Shown here: positions 1 to 9,699 of the stretch, piece by piece
How the letters are laid out: the number at the start of each line of letters is the position of its first letter
Numbering within the stretch: position 1 is the stretch's first letter
Source of the DNA: Prevotellaceae bacterium UBA6858
GTDB lineage: Bacteria > Bacteroidota > Bacteroidia > Bacteroidales > Bacteroidaceae
Reading direction: 5' to 3'
DNA: 64,000 bases
NCBI GenBank assembly: GCA_002451695.1
Contig: DKDC01000001.1
Coordinates: 11,513-75,512 of the forward strand
Notes under the pieces: model-generated
Seen by the model: the letters and a program-made list of their open reading frames with translations, nothing else
What the model was told of the DNA's origin: nothing
Databases searched by the model: none
Position numbers and translations under genes: made by a program

Positions 1-45
1 TAATTCAAACTACATCAGACCTTTTTTTGCCATTTGCAAACATTT
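1..45 (-). repeat. Composite intergenic repeat, copy A (cut by window edge)
   Basis: The first 21 bases are the reverse complement of the 5' end of the interspersed 21-bp-unit repeat (it reads GGTCTGATGTAG then TTTGAATTA on the minus strand). They are preceded, in element orientation, by the usual flank TTTGCAAA..GGCAAAAAAA. The rest of the copy lies before position 1. The remainder of the 1-305 gap holds the valS promoter and nothing else that I can recognise. Confidence 0.7.
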
Positions 46-230
46 GATTTTCAACAGCCTGTACAAGGCATCTTCTTTCATTGCAAATCTTTCATTCTCC
101 GCATTCTATCGCCACAAATCCAAATTCCTTTTTTTCGGCGCGGATTTGGTTTCGCGTCATGCCGTGGAGCGATTGTCGTGTGCATGGAAAATTAGCCTCC
201 GCGTTTGGCAGGCATAAGCGCGGAATTTCG

Positions 231-238
231 TAATTTTG
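231..238 (+). promoter_or_regulatory. Probable valS promoter, -7 box
   Basis: TAATTTTG matches the Bacteroidota -7 consensus TAnnTTTG. A TTTG about 23 bases upstream (204-207) could be the -33 element. The box is 68 bases before the valS start codon. Confidence 0.45.
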
Positions 239-305
239 CAACAATTTAGGCGTATTGCAACCGGCATCACGCCGCCATGGCTTGAAATTATAAAGACATA
301 CATAT

Positions 306-2948
306 ATGGAACTTGCAAGCAAGTACAGCCCCAAAGACATAGAGGCAAAGTGGTATCAGTATTGGATTGACCACAAACTGTTCAGTTCGAAACCCGACGG
401 TCGCGAGCCCTACACCATAGTGATTCCGCCGCCAAACGTAACGGGCGTGCTCCACATGGGGCATATGCTCAACGAAACCATTCAGGACATCCTTGTGCGC
501 CGCGCAAGGATGGAGGGCAAGAACGCCTGCTGGGTTCCGGGAACGGACCACGCCTCGATTGCCACGGAGGCAAAGGTTGTGGGGCGGCTTGCCGAAAAAG
601 GCATAAAGAAAACCGACCTCACACGCGAGGAGTTCCTTAAGCACGCATGGGAATGGACCGACGAGCATGGCGGCATAATCCTGAAGCAACTGCGCAAGCT
701 CGGCGCATCGTGCGACTGGGACCGCACGGCGTTCACCATGGACGAGACGCGCTCTAAGAGCGTGATACGCGTGTTTGTTGACCTCTACAACAAGGGGCTT
801 ATATATCGCGGGGTTAGAATGGTGAACTGGGACCCAAAGGCACAGACCGCGCTCAGCGACGAGGAGGTGATATACAAGGAGGAACACAGCAAGCTCTACT
901 ACCTGCGCTACTATGTGGCCGACCCCGAAGAGGGAGGGAAAAAGTATGCCGTGGTTGCCACCACGCGTCCCGAGACAATAATGGGCGACACCGCGATGTG
1001 CATCAACCCCAACGACGAGAAAAACGCCTGGCTCAAAGGCAAGCGCGTCATTGTGCCGCTTGTGAACAGGGAGATCCCGGTGATTGAGGACGAGTATGTT
1101 GACACGGAGTTCGGCACAGGATGCCTTAAAGTAACGCCGTGCCACGACCCCAACGACTATATGCTGGGCGAGAAGCACAACCTTGAAAGCATAGACATAT
1201 TCAACGACAACGGAACGATTTCGGAGGCTGCCGGAATGTACGTGGGCATGGACCGCTTTGACGTGAGGAAGCGGATTGCCGAGGACCTGGAAAAGGCTGG
1301 GCTTATGGAAAAGGTTGAGGACTACACCAACAAGGTGGGGTTCTCGGAGCGCACCCACGTGGCCATAGAGCCGAAGCTGTCGATGCAGTGGTTCTTGAAG
1401 ATGAAGCATTTTGCCGACATGGCTCTCCCGCCCGTGATGAACGACGAAATAAAGTTCTATCCCGCAAAATACAAGAACACCTACCGCCATTGGCTTGAAA
1501 ACATAAAGGACTGGTGCATAAGCCGCCAGCTTTGGTGGGGACACAGAATTCCCGCCTACTACCTTCCGCAAGGCGGGTTTGTAGTGGCTGAAAGCGTGGA
1601 GGAGGCCGTGAGGCTCGCCCGCGAAAAGAGCGGCGACCCGAGCCTCGAAGCCAAAGACCTGCGCCAGGACGAGGAAGCCCTCGACACATGGTTCTCGTCG
1701 TGGCTGTGGCCAATCTCGCTCTTCAACGGCATAATGCAGCCCGAGGGCAACAAGGAGTTCGACTACTATTACCCCACCAACGACCTTGTAACAGGTCCGG
1801 ACATCATATTCTTCTGGGTGGCGCGCATGATAATGGCGGGATATGAGTTCACGGGCAAGATGCCGTTCCGCAACGTGTATTTCACAGGCATCGTGCGCGA
1901 CAAGCTGGGGCGCAAGATGTCAAAATCGCTCGGCAACTCGCCCGACCCGCTCAAGCTAATCGAGGAATACGGGGCAGATGGGGTGAGGATGGGCATGATG
2001 CTGTCGGCCCCGGCCGGCAACGACATCCTGTTTGACGAAAGCCTTTGCGAGCAGGGGCGCAACTTCTGCAACAAGATATGGAACGCATTCCGCCTTGTCG
2101 AGGGTTGGAGCGTTGACAACGGCGCAGAGCAGCCCGACACTGCAAAAACAGCCATTGAGTGGTTTGGCGCTGAGCTGCGCAAAAGCGACGCCGCGCTGAA
2201 AGACCTTTTCTCGAAATACAGGATTAGCGAAGCCCTCATGGAGGTTTACCACCTGTTCTGGGACGAGTTCTCAAGCTGGTATCTCGAAATGATCAAGCCG
2301 GCATACGGCGAGCCTATAGACGGCAAAACGCTTGAAGCCACACTGGGAATATTCGAGAAACTGATGCAGATGCTCCACCCGTTCATGCCGTTTATCAGCG
2401 AAGAAATATGGCAGCACATACGCAGCCGCAAAGACGGCGAGAGCATAATGTACAGTGCAAACGGCAACGAGCCGTTCACAGACCAAGACCAGAAGCTGCT
2501 TGCGGAAATCGAGACCGTAAAGCAGATTGTGGTGTGCATACGCTCCGTTAGGGCGGAAAAGAACATTGCGCCACGCGAGGAGTTGCAGCTTAACGTTGTG
2601 AACTCGGACGTAAGCGAAAAGTTCGCTTCAACCATAAAGAAGATGGCAAAGGTGAGCGAAATAAATACCGTGAGCGAGAAAGACGGACTTTCGGCATCGT
2701 TCATAGTTGGCACAACCGAATATGCCGTTCCGCTTGGCAAGCTAATCGATGTTGACGCTGAAAAGGCAAAAGCCAACGCCGAGCTTGAGCACCTTGAGAA
2801 GTTCCTCGCCTCTATCGAGAAGAAACTCTCGAACGAGAAGTTCGCAGCCCACGCCCCCGCAAAGGTGGTGGAAATGGAGCGCAAGAAGCTAAGCGACACG
2901 CAGAGCAAGATTGCCACGATAAAGGAAACGCTGAAAAACCTCGGATAA
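306..2948 (+). CDS. valS: Valine--tRNA ligase
   Basis: Charges tRNA-Val with valine in the cytoplasm. The 880-residue length is normal for the bacterial enzyme. The class I signatures are present: the HIGH-type HMGH at residues 50-53 after PPPNVTGVL, and KMSKS at about 537-541. The CP1 editing domain lies between them ([12 protein letters not shown] region), and [14 protein letters not shown] is the usual catalytic-core segment. The last ~65 residues form the Lys/Glu-rich coiled-coil tRNA-binding arm typical of ValRS. The ATG at 306 is the only reasonable start and follows a -7 box at 231-238. The next gene starts 12 bases downstream, so valS probably heads the valS-DUF4105-phosphatase-like-secA unit. 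Identification is secure. Confidence 0.98.
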   Translation: MELASKYSPKDIEAKWYQYWIDHKLFSSKPDGREPYTIVIPPPNVTGVLHMGHMLNETIQDILVRRARMEGKNACWVPGTDHASIATEAKVVGRLAEKGIKKTDLTREEFLKHAWEWTDEHGGIILKQLRKLGASCDWDRTAFTMDETRSKSVIRVFVDLYNKGLIYRGVRMVNWDPKAQTALSDEEVIYKEEHSKLYYLRYYVADPEEGGKKYAVVATTRPETIMGDTAMCINPNDEKNAWLKGKRVIVPLVNREIPVIEDEYVDTEFGTGCLKVTPCHDPNDYMLGEKHNLESIDIFNDNGTISEAAGMYVGMDRFDVRKRIAEDLEKAGLMEKVEDYTNKVGFSERTHVAIEPKLSMQWFLKMKHFADMALPPVMNDEIKFYPAKYKNTYRHWLENIKDWCISRQLWWGHRIPAYYLPQGGFVVAESVEEAVRLAREKSGDPSLEAKDLRQDEEALDTWFSSWLWPISLFNGIMQPEGNKEFDYYYPTNDLVTGPDIIFFWVARMIMAGYEFTGKMPFRNVYFTGIVRDKLGRKMSKSLGNSPDPLKLIEEYGADGVRMGMMLSAPAGNDILFDESLCEQGRNFCNKIWNAFRLVEGWSVDNGAEQPDTAKTAIEWFGAELRKSDAALKDLFSKYRISEALMEVYHLFWDEFSSWYLEMIKPAYGEPIDGKTLEATLGIFEKLMQMLHPFMPFISEEIWQHIRSRKDGESIMYSANGNEPFTDQDQKLLAEIETVKQIVVCIRSVRAEKNIAPREELQLNVVNSDVSEKFASTIKKMAKVSEINTVSEKDGLSASFIVGTTEYAVPLGKLIDVDAEKAKANAELEHLEKFLASIEKKLSNEKFAAHAPAKVVEMERKKLSDTQSKIATIKETLKNLG

Positions 2949-2960
2949 CCCGTCTGCACA

Positions 2961-4172
2961 TTGAAAGTCCTAAGACTCGTATTGGCATTGGCACTGGCAA
3001 CGGCCATACAACCGGCGGTTTGGGCCGCCGGCAGGGAATGCGCCGCCGAAAGCCTGAACACCGACACCCTTACCGTGAGTTTCATGACCTGCGAGCCGGG
3101 AACGGAAATCTACGAGCTTTACGGACATTCGGCTATCAGAATACGCACCGCCTCAGGGGCGGACTGGGTGTTCAACTATGGTATGTTCAATTTCAACACC
3201 CCGAACTTTATTGCGCGTTTCGTTCTTGGCAAGACCGACTATTATATGGCGGCATACCCTTTCGAGGACTTCATAAGCGAATACGAATATCGCGGTTCGG
3301 CGGTAATGGAGCAGACACTCAACCTTACCAAGGAAGAGAAAGAATTGCTGCTGTCCCGACTCGCAAAAACCGCAAGCTACGAAGATTGGACGTACAGGTA
3401 TAACTTTCTGTATGACAACTGCACGACGCGGGCGCGGGACGAGATAGAGAATTGCATAAGCGGCAAGATTGAATACCCACAGGACAACACAGAGGAAAGC
3501 TACCGCCAGATAATCCACCGCTACACAAAAAACAGTCCGTGGTCGGAATTCGGGCAGGACTTGCTGCTTGGCGGCGATGCCGACAAAAACATCAATGAAC
3601 GCCAAAAGATGTTCGCACCTTTGTATATGGAGAAATACAACGCCAAGGCTGTCATCGTGGACATCACAGGAAACAGGCGGAATTTGGTGTCGGACACGAG
3701 AGTTTACCCCCCAATAAAGGCACTGAAGGAAACAAAAGGCTTTCCTGTGCCGCCAATCGGCGTTTTCGGCACGCTGCTTGCTGTTACAATAGCAGTATGT
3801 GCGTTGGAAGCAAGAAAACAAAGAATATTCTGGGGCTACGAGGCGGTACTGATGACCGTGCAAGGTTTGGCGGGATGCCTCATCGCCATGCTGTTCTTCT
3901 TTTCGGAGCACCCCACGGTGAACACCAACTGGCTGCTGGCGATACTAAACCCTATACCTATAATATATATGCCGGCAAGGGTGATTAATATACGCAGGCA
4001 CAGGCGCGACCTTTACGCGCCAACCGCAACTATGGTGATTTTGGCGTTTATTGTGCTTTCAGTGTTCATTTCGCAAACATTCAGCGCATCAGTTTATTGT
4101 TTTGCACTATCTTTGTGCCTGCAAACGGCAACGGAGGCATATATTCAGCATAAGGCGGAATGGAAAAAATAA
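2961..4172 (+). CDS. DUF4105 (Lnb N-terminal-like) membrane protein
   Basis: 403 residues. A signal peptide (LRLVLALALATAIQPAVWA) is followed by a periplasmic DUF4105 domain, roughly residues 35-220. Its conserved features are visible: ELYGHSAIRI with His56, the GMFNF segment, and YDNCTTRARDE with Cys154. The His/Cys pair recalls a papain-like peptidase or transferase arrangement, but the biochemical role of most DUF4105 proteins is unknown. After about residue 250 come several hydrophobic helices, probably five membrane spans, so the C-terminus anchors it in the inner membrane. The start is a TTG at 2961, 12 bases after valS. The 3' end overlaps the next gene by 13 bases, which implies translational coupling. 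Confidence 0.85.
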   Translation: MKVLRLVLALALATAIQPAVWAAGRECAAESLNTDTLTVSFMTCEPGTEIYELYGHSAIRIRTASGADWVFNYGMFNFNTPNFIARFVLGKTDYYMAAYPFEDFISEYEYRGSAVMEQTLNLTKEEKELLLSRLAKTASYEDWTYRYNFLYDNCTTRARDEIENCISGKIEYPQDNTEESYRQIIHRYTKNSPWSEFGQDLLLGGDADKNINERQKMFAPLYMEKYNAKAVIVDITGNRRNLVSDTRVYPPIKALKETKGFPVPPIGVFGTLLAVTIAVCALEARKQRIFWGYEAVLMTVQGLAGCLIAMLFFFSEHPTVNTNWLLAILNPIPIIYMPARVINIRRHRRDLYAPTATMVILAFIVLSVFISQTFSASVYCFALSLCLQTATEAYIQHKAEWKK

Positions 4173-5743
4173 AAATAATAACAACCCTGATAGCGGGGCT
4201 GTACTTCACAACCGGCGAAGCGCAGTCTTTGCCCGCTGTGCCGCGCCTTGTGGTGAACATCACGATAGACCAATTGCGCACCGACTACATGGAGGCTTTC
4301 TCGCCCCTGTATGGGAACGGTGGCTTCAAGAAACTTTTTGAAAACAGCCGCATATATACTCAGGCGCAATATCCTTCGTCCCGCCTCGACCGCGCATCTG
4401 CCGTAGCCACCATCTCAACAGGCGCAACCCCTTACGACAACGGCATCGTGGGAATACAATGGCTCGACCGCGAGACACTGCGTCCTGTTATGGCTGTTGA
4501 CGACAACGGATGCGAGGGGGTTATGACCCTTGACAAATATTCGCCGCGCCGCCTTGCTGTCTCAACTATCGGCGATGAACTGAAAGTTGCCACCAGCGGC
4601 AAATCCATTGTGTATGCCATTGCGCCTTTTGGCGACGAGGCTCTTTTCGGTGCGGGACACGCCGCAGACGGCGCGTTTTGGATTGACAACCTTACGGGGC
4701 AGTGGTGTTCCTCTTCGTACTACAGCAGTGAGATGCCGGCTTGGATGAGGTCTTTCAACTCCGGAAACTCCCTTTCACAAAAACTGAAGAACTATTCCTG
4801 GACTCCCTCGTCCGACATTGTGGGAAATTTCAACTACTTCCTGTCGGGCGCGGTATCAAAGCCTTTCAGCCACAAGTTTGAAGGCACGGGGCGTTACCGC
4901 CAGTTCAAGGAATGCGGAGCTATTAACGATGACATTGCAAACGCAACCGTAGCCTGTCTTAACGGAACGCAAATCGGCGCAGACGAAATAACCGACTACC
5001 TTTCTATCACCCTACACGCGGGAAACTACCAAAACCTTTCAGGGCCGGAAAGTCCCATGGAGTTGCAGGACACCTACGTGAGGATAGACAATGCGCTAAG
5101 CAAGGTAATCTCTGCCGTCGAGGGCAAAACCGGCGCAAGCAACGCGCTGTTTGTGATAACCTCCACCGGCTACACCAACAATGCGGCGCAGAACCTCGAC
5201 AAATACCGCATACCCAGCGGCACGTTCAACATAAGCCGCACCTCGGCGTTGCTCAATATGTATCTCGTCGCCCTTTTCGGGCAAGGGCAATACGTGGAGG
5301 CGTGCCACGGAGCTGAAATATACCTCAACCACAAACTTATCGAGGAAAAACAACTCAGCCTTTCGCAAGTGCTGCAGCATTGCGAGGGTTTCCTCATCGA
5401 CATATCTGGCATCAAGGACGTTTACACCTCAACCCGTCTGCAACTCGGCGCGTGGACACCGGGCATCAGCAAAATACGCAACGGCTACAACCCCAAATGC
5501 TCCGGCGACATACTTCTTGAGATTGCCCCCGGCTGGAATCTTGTGAACGACAACACCAAAGAGGTGAGCTATTGCAGCGAGGCGTATGTCAACTTCCCCA
5601 TTTTCTTATACGGTTACAACATAAAAGCGGAAAAGATAACTACGCCGGCAAGCGTGGAGCGCATCGCCCCCACCCTTACATCGTGCATGAGAATCCGCGC
5701 CCCAAACGCCTGCTCCGCCGCACCCCTCGAAGGGGTAAAGTAA
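4160..5743 (+). CDS. Alkaline-phosphatase-superfamily protein, probably non-catalytic
   Basis: 527 residues with an N-terminal signal peptide, hence periplasmic or outer surface. The fold signature VVNITIDQLRTDY (Asp37) and the STGATPYDNGIVG segment place it near PafA-type alkaline phosphatases. The usual active-site sequences are altered. The nucleophile-loop GHA is replaced by DRASA (77-81). The D..GH metal motif reads NYQNLSGP (289-296). The TADHG motif reads TSTGY (334-338). The C-terminal THGS-type His is absent. Only the first Asp of the metal set is evident. I recall that the DRASA form recurs in Bacteroidales relatives, so this looks like a family trait and not recent decay. It lies directly before secA and is coupled to DUF4105. 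Function unknown; binding or structural roles are possible. Confidence 0.8.
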   Translation: MEKIKIITTLIAGLYFTTGEAQSLPAVPRLVVNITIDQLRTDYMEAFSPLYGNGGFKKLFENSRIYTQAQYPSSRLDRASAVATISTGATPYDNGIVGIQWLDRETLRPVMAVDDNGCEGVMTLDKYSPRRLAVSTIGDELKVATSGKSIVYAIAPFGDEALFGAGHAADGAFWIDNLTGQWCSSSYYSSEMPAWMRSFNSGNSLSQKLKNYSWTPSSDIVGNFNYFLSGAVSKPFSHKFEGTGRYRQFKECGAINDDIANATVACLNGTQIGADEITDYLSITLHAGNYQNLSGPESPMELQDTYVRIDNALSKVISAVEGKTGASNALFVITSTGYTNNAAQNLDKYRIPSGTFNISRTSALLNMYLVALFGQGQYVEACHGAEIYLNHKLIEEKQLSLSQVLQHCEGFLIDISGIKDVYTSTRLQLGAWTPGISKIRNGYNPKCSGDILLEIAPGWNLVNDNTKEVSYCSEAYVNFPIFLYGYNIKAEKITTPASVERIAPTLTSCMRIRAPNACSAAPLEGVK

Positions 5744-5785
5744 AACCCCAAGCAGACAACTATTTACAATTTCAACAACACCAAA

Positions 5786-8700
5786 ATGGACATAAACAAA
5801 ATTCTAAGCAAAATATTCGGAAACAAATCCACCCGCGACATGAAGGAAATCCAGCCGTGGGTTGAGAAAATAAAGAAGGCGGAACCGGCAATACAGGCGC
5901 TCGACAACGATGCGCTGCGTGCAAAGACGCAGGAACTGAAAGGCATCATCCAAAGTTCCGCCGATGACATAAAGGAAAAGATTGCCGAACTCAAAGGCAA
6001 GATTGAGGAAACCCCCATCGAGGACCGCGAACCCATTTTCAGCCAAATCGACAAGTTTGAAAAGGAAGTGCTGGAACGCTACGACAAAAAGCTCGATGAG
6101 GTACTGCCCGACGCTTTCGCCATTATGCGCGAAACAGCACGCCGCTTCACACAAAACGAGGAGATAACCGTAACGGCAACTGATTTTGACCGCGAGCTTG
6201 CCGCCACACACGACTTCGTGCGCATCGACGGCGACAAGGCAATATACCAGAACCATTGGATTGCCGGTGGAAACGAAGTTACGTGGAACATGGTGCACTA
6301 TGACGTGCAGCTGTTCGGCGGAGTTGTACTCCACCAAGGCAAAATCGCCGAAATGGCAACCGGCGAGGGAAAGACGCTTGTGGCAACGCTTCCCGTGTTC
6401 CTCAACGCCCTCACCGGCAACGGCGTTCACGTCGTTACAGTGAACGACTACCTTGCAAAGCGCGACTCGGAATGGATGGGTACGATGTATATGTTCCACG
6501 GTCTTAGCGTTGACTGCATCGACAAGCACCAGCCCAACAGCGCGGCGCGCCGCAAGGCTTATCAGGCGGACATCACTTTCGGCACAAACAACGAGTTCGG
6601 CTTCGACTACCTCCGCGACAACATGGCCATAAGCCCCGAAGACCTCGTGCAGCGCGCCCACAACTACGCCATTGTCGATGAGGTTGACTCGGTGCTTATT
6701 GACGACGCCCGCACGCCTTTGATTATTTCCGGCCCCGTGCCAAAGGGCGACGACCAGATGTTCGAGCAATACCAGCCTCTGGTTGAGAAGCTCGTGAACG
6801 TGCAGCGCCAGCTCGCCACCAAATACCTTGCCGAGGCAAAGCAGCTCATAACCGAAAACAAGGACAAGGATTCAGTAACACAAGGCTTCCTGCAACTGTT
6901 CCGCTCCCACAAAGCCCTCCCCAAGAACAAGCCGCTCATAAAATACCTTTCCGAAACCGGCATCAAGGCGGGAATGCTCAAGACCGAGGCATATTATATG
7001 GAGAACAACAACAAGCTGATGCCCGAAGCCACCGACCCGCTCTACTTTGTTGTTGACGAAAAGCAGAAAAGCGTTGACCTCACCGACAAGGGCAACGAAT
7101 GGCTTGCAAAGCAGGTTTCGGATGCCGACCTCTTCGTGCTGCCCGACATAACCACGCAGCTTTCCGCGCTCGAGGCAGAGACAGACTTGAGTGAGGAGGA
7201 CAAGCTCAACAAGAAGGACGAGCTTCTCACGAACTACGCCATAAAGAGCGAGCGCGTACACACGCTCCAGCAACTGCTCAAGGCTTACACAATGTTCAAC
7301 CGCGACGACGACTATGTGGTCATCGACGGACAGGTGAAGATTGTTGACGAACAGACTGGGCGCATAATGGAAGGCCGCCGCTGGAGCGACGGACTCCACC
7401 AGGCTGTCGAGGCAAAGGAACACGTCAAGATTGAAGCCGCCACCCAGACTTTCGCAACCATCACGCTCCAGAACTATTTCCGTATGTACCACAAGCTCGC
7501 CGGCATGACAGGTACGGCAAGCACCGAGGCAGGGGAGTTCTGGGACATCTACAAGCTCGACGTTGTTGAAATCCCCACCAACCGCCCGGTAATCCGCGAC
7601 GACATGAACGACCGCGTTTACAAGACGCAGCGCGAAAAATACAAGGCGGTAATCGAGGAGATTGAGAAAATGATCAACGCCGGCCGCCCCGTTTTGGTAG
7701 GTACAACGAGCGTGGAGATTTCCGAAATGCTCAGCAAGATGCTCGATATGCGCAAAATCAAGCACAATGTGCTCAACGCAAAGCTCCACCAGAAAGAGGC
7801 GGACATCGTTGCCCACGCCGGCGAAAGCAGCATCGTAACCATCGCCACCAACATGGCAGGCCGCGGAACCGACATCAAGCTCTCGCCCGAAGTGCGCAAA
7901 GCCGGCGGTCTCGCCATAATAGGCACCGAACGCCACGAAAGCCGCCGCGTCGACCGCCAGTTGCGCGGGCGCGCCGGCCGTCAGGGCGACCCGGGTTCGT
8001 CCGTGTTCTTCGTGTCGCTGGAGGACAAGCTGATGCGCCTCTTCGCCTCCGAAAAGATTGCCCGCGTCATGGACCGTCTCGGCTTCAAGGAGGGCGAGAT
8101 GATCGAGTCGCCGATGATAAACCACAGCATCGAGCGTGCGCAGAAGAAGGTCGAGGAGAACAACTTCGGCATACGCAAGCACCTGCTGGAATACGATGAC
8201 GTGATGAACAAGCAGCGCACCGTGATTTACGAAAAACGCCGCCACGCACTCATGGGCGAGCGCATAGGCATGGACATCTCAAACATGATTTGGGACCGCT
8301 GCATAAACATAATCGACAACAACGACTACGAAGGCTGCAAGGAGGCGTTCTTCAAGATTTTCGCAATGGAGATTCCGTTCACAGAGGACGAGTTTGCCGC
8401 CATGAAGCACGATGATCTGTACGAACGCGCATTCCAGGAGGCAATGAGGAACTTCAACCGCCGCACGGAGCGCATGTCGCAGGTGGCAAACCCCGTAATC
8501 AGGAAAGTTTACGAGGAGCAGGGCGACATGTACAAGCGCATACAGATACCCGTTACCGACGGCAAACGCCAGTACCTCATCACAAGCGACCTTGAGGAAG
8601 CCTACAACAGCGGGTGCAAGAGCGTGGTGAAGGACTTCGAGAAGTCAATCCTGCTCCACGACATCGACGATGCGTGGAAAGAGAACCTGCGCGAGCTCGA

Positions 8701-9088
8701 CGAGCTGAAGCAGTCGGTTCAGAACGCAAGCTACGAACAGAAAGACCCGCTCGTGATTTTCAAGCTCGAAAGCGTCAAGCTGTTCGACTCGATGATTGAC
8801 GAGATAAACAACAACACCGTTTCGATACTCATGCGCGGGCAGATACCCCTTCAAGCTCCCGAGGAGGTGCAGGAGGCTGACGACACACCCGCGCCGGGAA
8901 GGCCGCAATACACGGAAAGCCGCACCGACCTCGTTGACGAGAACCAGCAGGCGGCAGCCCGCCGCGACACACGCGAGCCGCAGAAACAGCAGCCCATACA
9001 CGTTGACAAACTTCCGGGACGCAACGATCCCTGCCCTTGCGGAAGCGGCAAGAAGTTCAAGAACTGCCACGGCAGGGGCCTGGTGTAA
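5786..9088 (+). CDS. secA: Preprotein translocase ATPase SecA
   Basis: Motor of the Sec pathway: it couples ATP hydrolysis to pushing unfolded preproteins through SecYEG. 1100 residues, longer than the E. coli protein (~900), as usual in Bacteroidota because of insertions after the first nucleotide-binding domain (roughly residues 345-500). Walker A is TGEGKT at 192-197 and Walker B IVDEVD at 296-301. The [18 protein letters not shown] and [10 protein letters not shown] helicase motifs follow. The C-terminal SEC-C zinc motif [14 protein letters not shown] is intact (Cys1083, Cys1085, Cys1094, His1095) and would contact SecB or ribosomes. A strong terminator follows at 9136-9177, so secA ends the valS unit. 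Confidence 0.99.
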   Translation: MDINKILSKIFGNKSTRDMKEIQPWVEKIKKAEPAIQALDNDALRAKTQELKGIIQSSADDIKEKIAELKGKIEETPIEDREPIFSQIDKFEKEVLERYDKKLDEVLPDAFAIMRETARRFTQNEEITVTATDFDRELAATHDFVRIDGDKAIYQNHWIAGGNEVTWNMVHYDVQLFGGVVLHQGKIAEMATGEGKTLVATLPVFLNALTGNGVHVVTVNDYLAKRDSEWMGTMYMFHGLSVDCIDKHQPNSAARRKAYQADITFGTNNEFGFDYLRDNMAISPEDLVQRAHNYAIVDEVDSVLIDDARTPLIISGPVPKGDDQMFEQYQPLVEKLVNVQRQLATKYLAEAKQLITENKDKDSVTQGFLQLFRSHKALPKNKPLIKYLSETGIKAGMLKTEAYYMENNNKLMPEATDPLYFVVDEKQKSVDLTDKGNEWLAKQVSDADLFVLPDITTQLSALEAETDLSEEDKLNKKDELLTNYAIKSERVHTLQQLLKAYTMFNRDDDYVVIDGQVKIVDEQTGRIMEGRRWSDGLHQAVEAKEHVKIEAATQTFATITLQNYFRMYHKLAGMTGTASTEAGEFWDIYKLDVVEIPTNRPVIRDDMNDRVYKTQREKYKAVIEEIEKMINAGRPVLVGTTSVEISEMLSKMLDMRKIKHNVLNAKLHQKEADIVAHAGESSIVTIATNMAGRGTDIKLSPEVRKAGGLAIIGTERHESRRVDRQLRGRAGRQGDPGSSVFFVSLEDKLMRLFASEKIARVMDRLGFKEGEMIESPMINHSIERAQKKVEENNFGIRKHLLEYDDVMNKQRTVIYEKRRHALMGERIGMDISNMIWDRCINIIDNNDYEGCKEAFFKIFAMEIPFTEDEFAAMKHDDLYERAFQEAMRNFNRRTERMSQVANPVIRKVYEEQGDMYKRIQIPVTDGKRQYLITSDLEEAYNSGCKSVVKDFEKSILLHDIDDAWKENLRELDELKQSVQNASYEQKDPLVIFKLESVKLFDSMIDEINNNTVSILMRGQIPLQAPEEVQEADDTPAPGRPQYTESRTDLVDENQQAAARRDTREPQKQQPIHVDKLPGRNDPCPCGSGKKFKNCHGRGLV

Positions 9089-9135
9089 GCAAAGCAGACA
9101 CAAACGGGAAATCCCCACCCATCCCGTTTGTACCC

Positions 9136-9177
9136 GGCAGGGAGTTTTCCGAAAGGAAACCTCCCTGCCATTTTTTT
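9136..9177 (+). terminator. Rho-independent terminator after secA
   Basis: GGCAGGGAG pairs with CTCCCTGCC around a loop of about 16 bases that can itself fold (TTTCC/GGAAA), followed by ATTTTTTT. It ends the secA transcript. Confidence 0.85.
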
Positions 9178-9308
9178 GCGCCGCCCGTCTGCCGCGCCGC
9201 ATAATACAAAGGGAAACATACGCCAATTACCGGGAAAATCCGCAACATATTGGATAACAACATTTTACCTCAATATCCCATTCTTATATAAAGCATTGTC
9301 AACCAAGC

Positions 9309-9425
9309 ATTTGCAACGGCGGGAAAAAGGTCTGATATAGTTTGAATTATGTCTGATATAATTTTTCCTGCATAGGACATGGTTTTTTCAACATCCGATG
9401 TGGTTTTCGCGATTTTTGTTTTGCG
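9309..9425 (+). repeat. Composite intergenic repeat, copy B (21-bp-unit module only)
   Basis: Flank TTTGCAACGGCGGGAAAAAGG, then four 21-bp units beginning TCTGATATAG, TCTGATATAA, TAGGACATGG and TCCGATGTGG, each with a T-run, ending TTTTCGCG and TTTTGCGCCATT. The GC-hairpin module that follows this tail in other copies is missing exactly here. The rest of the 9089-9699 gap holds the secA terminator, a 14-A tract, a possible -7 box and a small hairpin. Confidence 0.85.
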
Positions 9426-9566
9426 CCATTGCAAAATAAAAATCCGCAGCAGAACTTCGCCGTTTTTGGCAATGCCAAATGGCAAATCCCGGCACTTGAA
9501 AAATATTTTCCGCACAACCATTGTCTGTACAGCCTCTTTTTACGACAATTAACCTTTTCCCAAAAC

Positions 9567-9597
9567 AAAAAAAAAAAAAACGAGTGCTTATATTTCT
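9567..9597 (+). promoter_or_regulatory. A14 homopolymer next to a possible -7 box
   Basis: An uninterrupted run of 14 A (9567-9580) lies 8 bases before TATATTTC (9589-9596), a one-mismatch -7 box. The next gene starts at 9700. The run occupies the spacer or -33 position. A small perfect hairpin (CGTGTT, loop CTT, AACACG; 9633-9647) lies in the leader. Confidence 0.4.
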
Positions 9598-9699
9598 AAA
9601 ATTATTCTTACATTAGCCTCGTGATTGCTACACGTGTTCTTAACACGGCTTTAACAATAAAGAAACAATTAACAACGCATCAATAATTAAGTATCAAGT

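Noticed and set aside
288..1571. 427-codon open frame on the minus strand
   Set aside because: Antisense shadow of valS; composition (Val/His/Leu-rich) is that of a reverse-complement frame and no family is recognisable.
6872..8245. 457-codon open frame on the minus strand
   Set aside because: Antisense shadow of secA, which is unmistakable on the plus strand.
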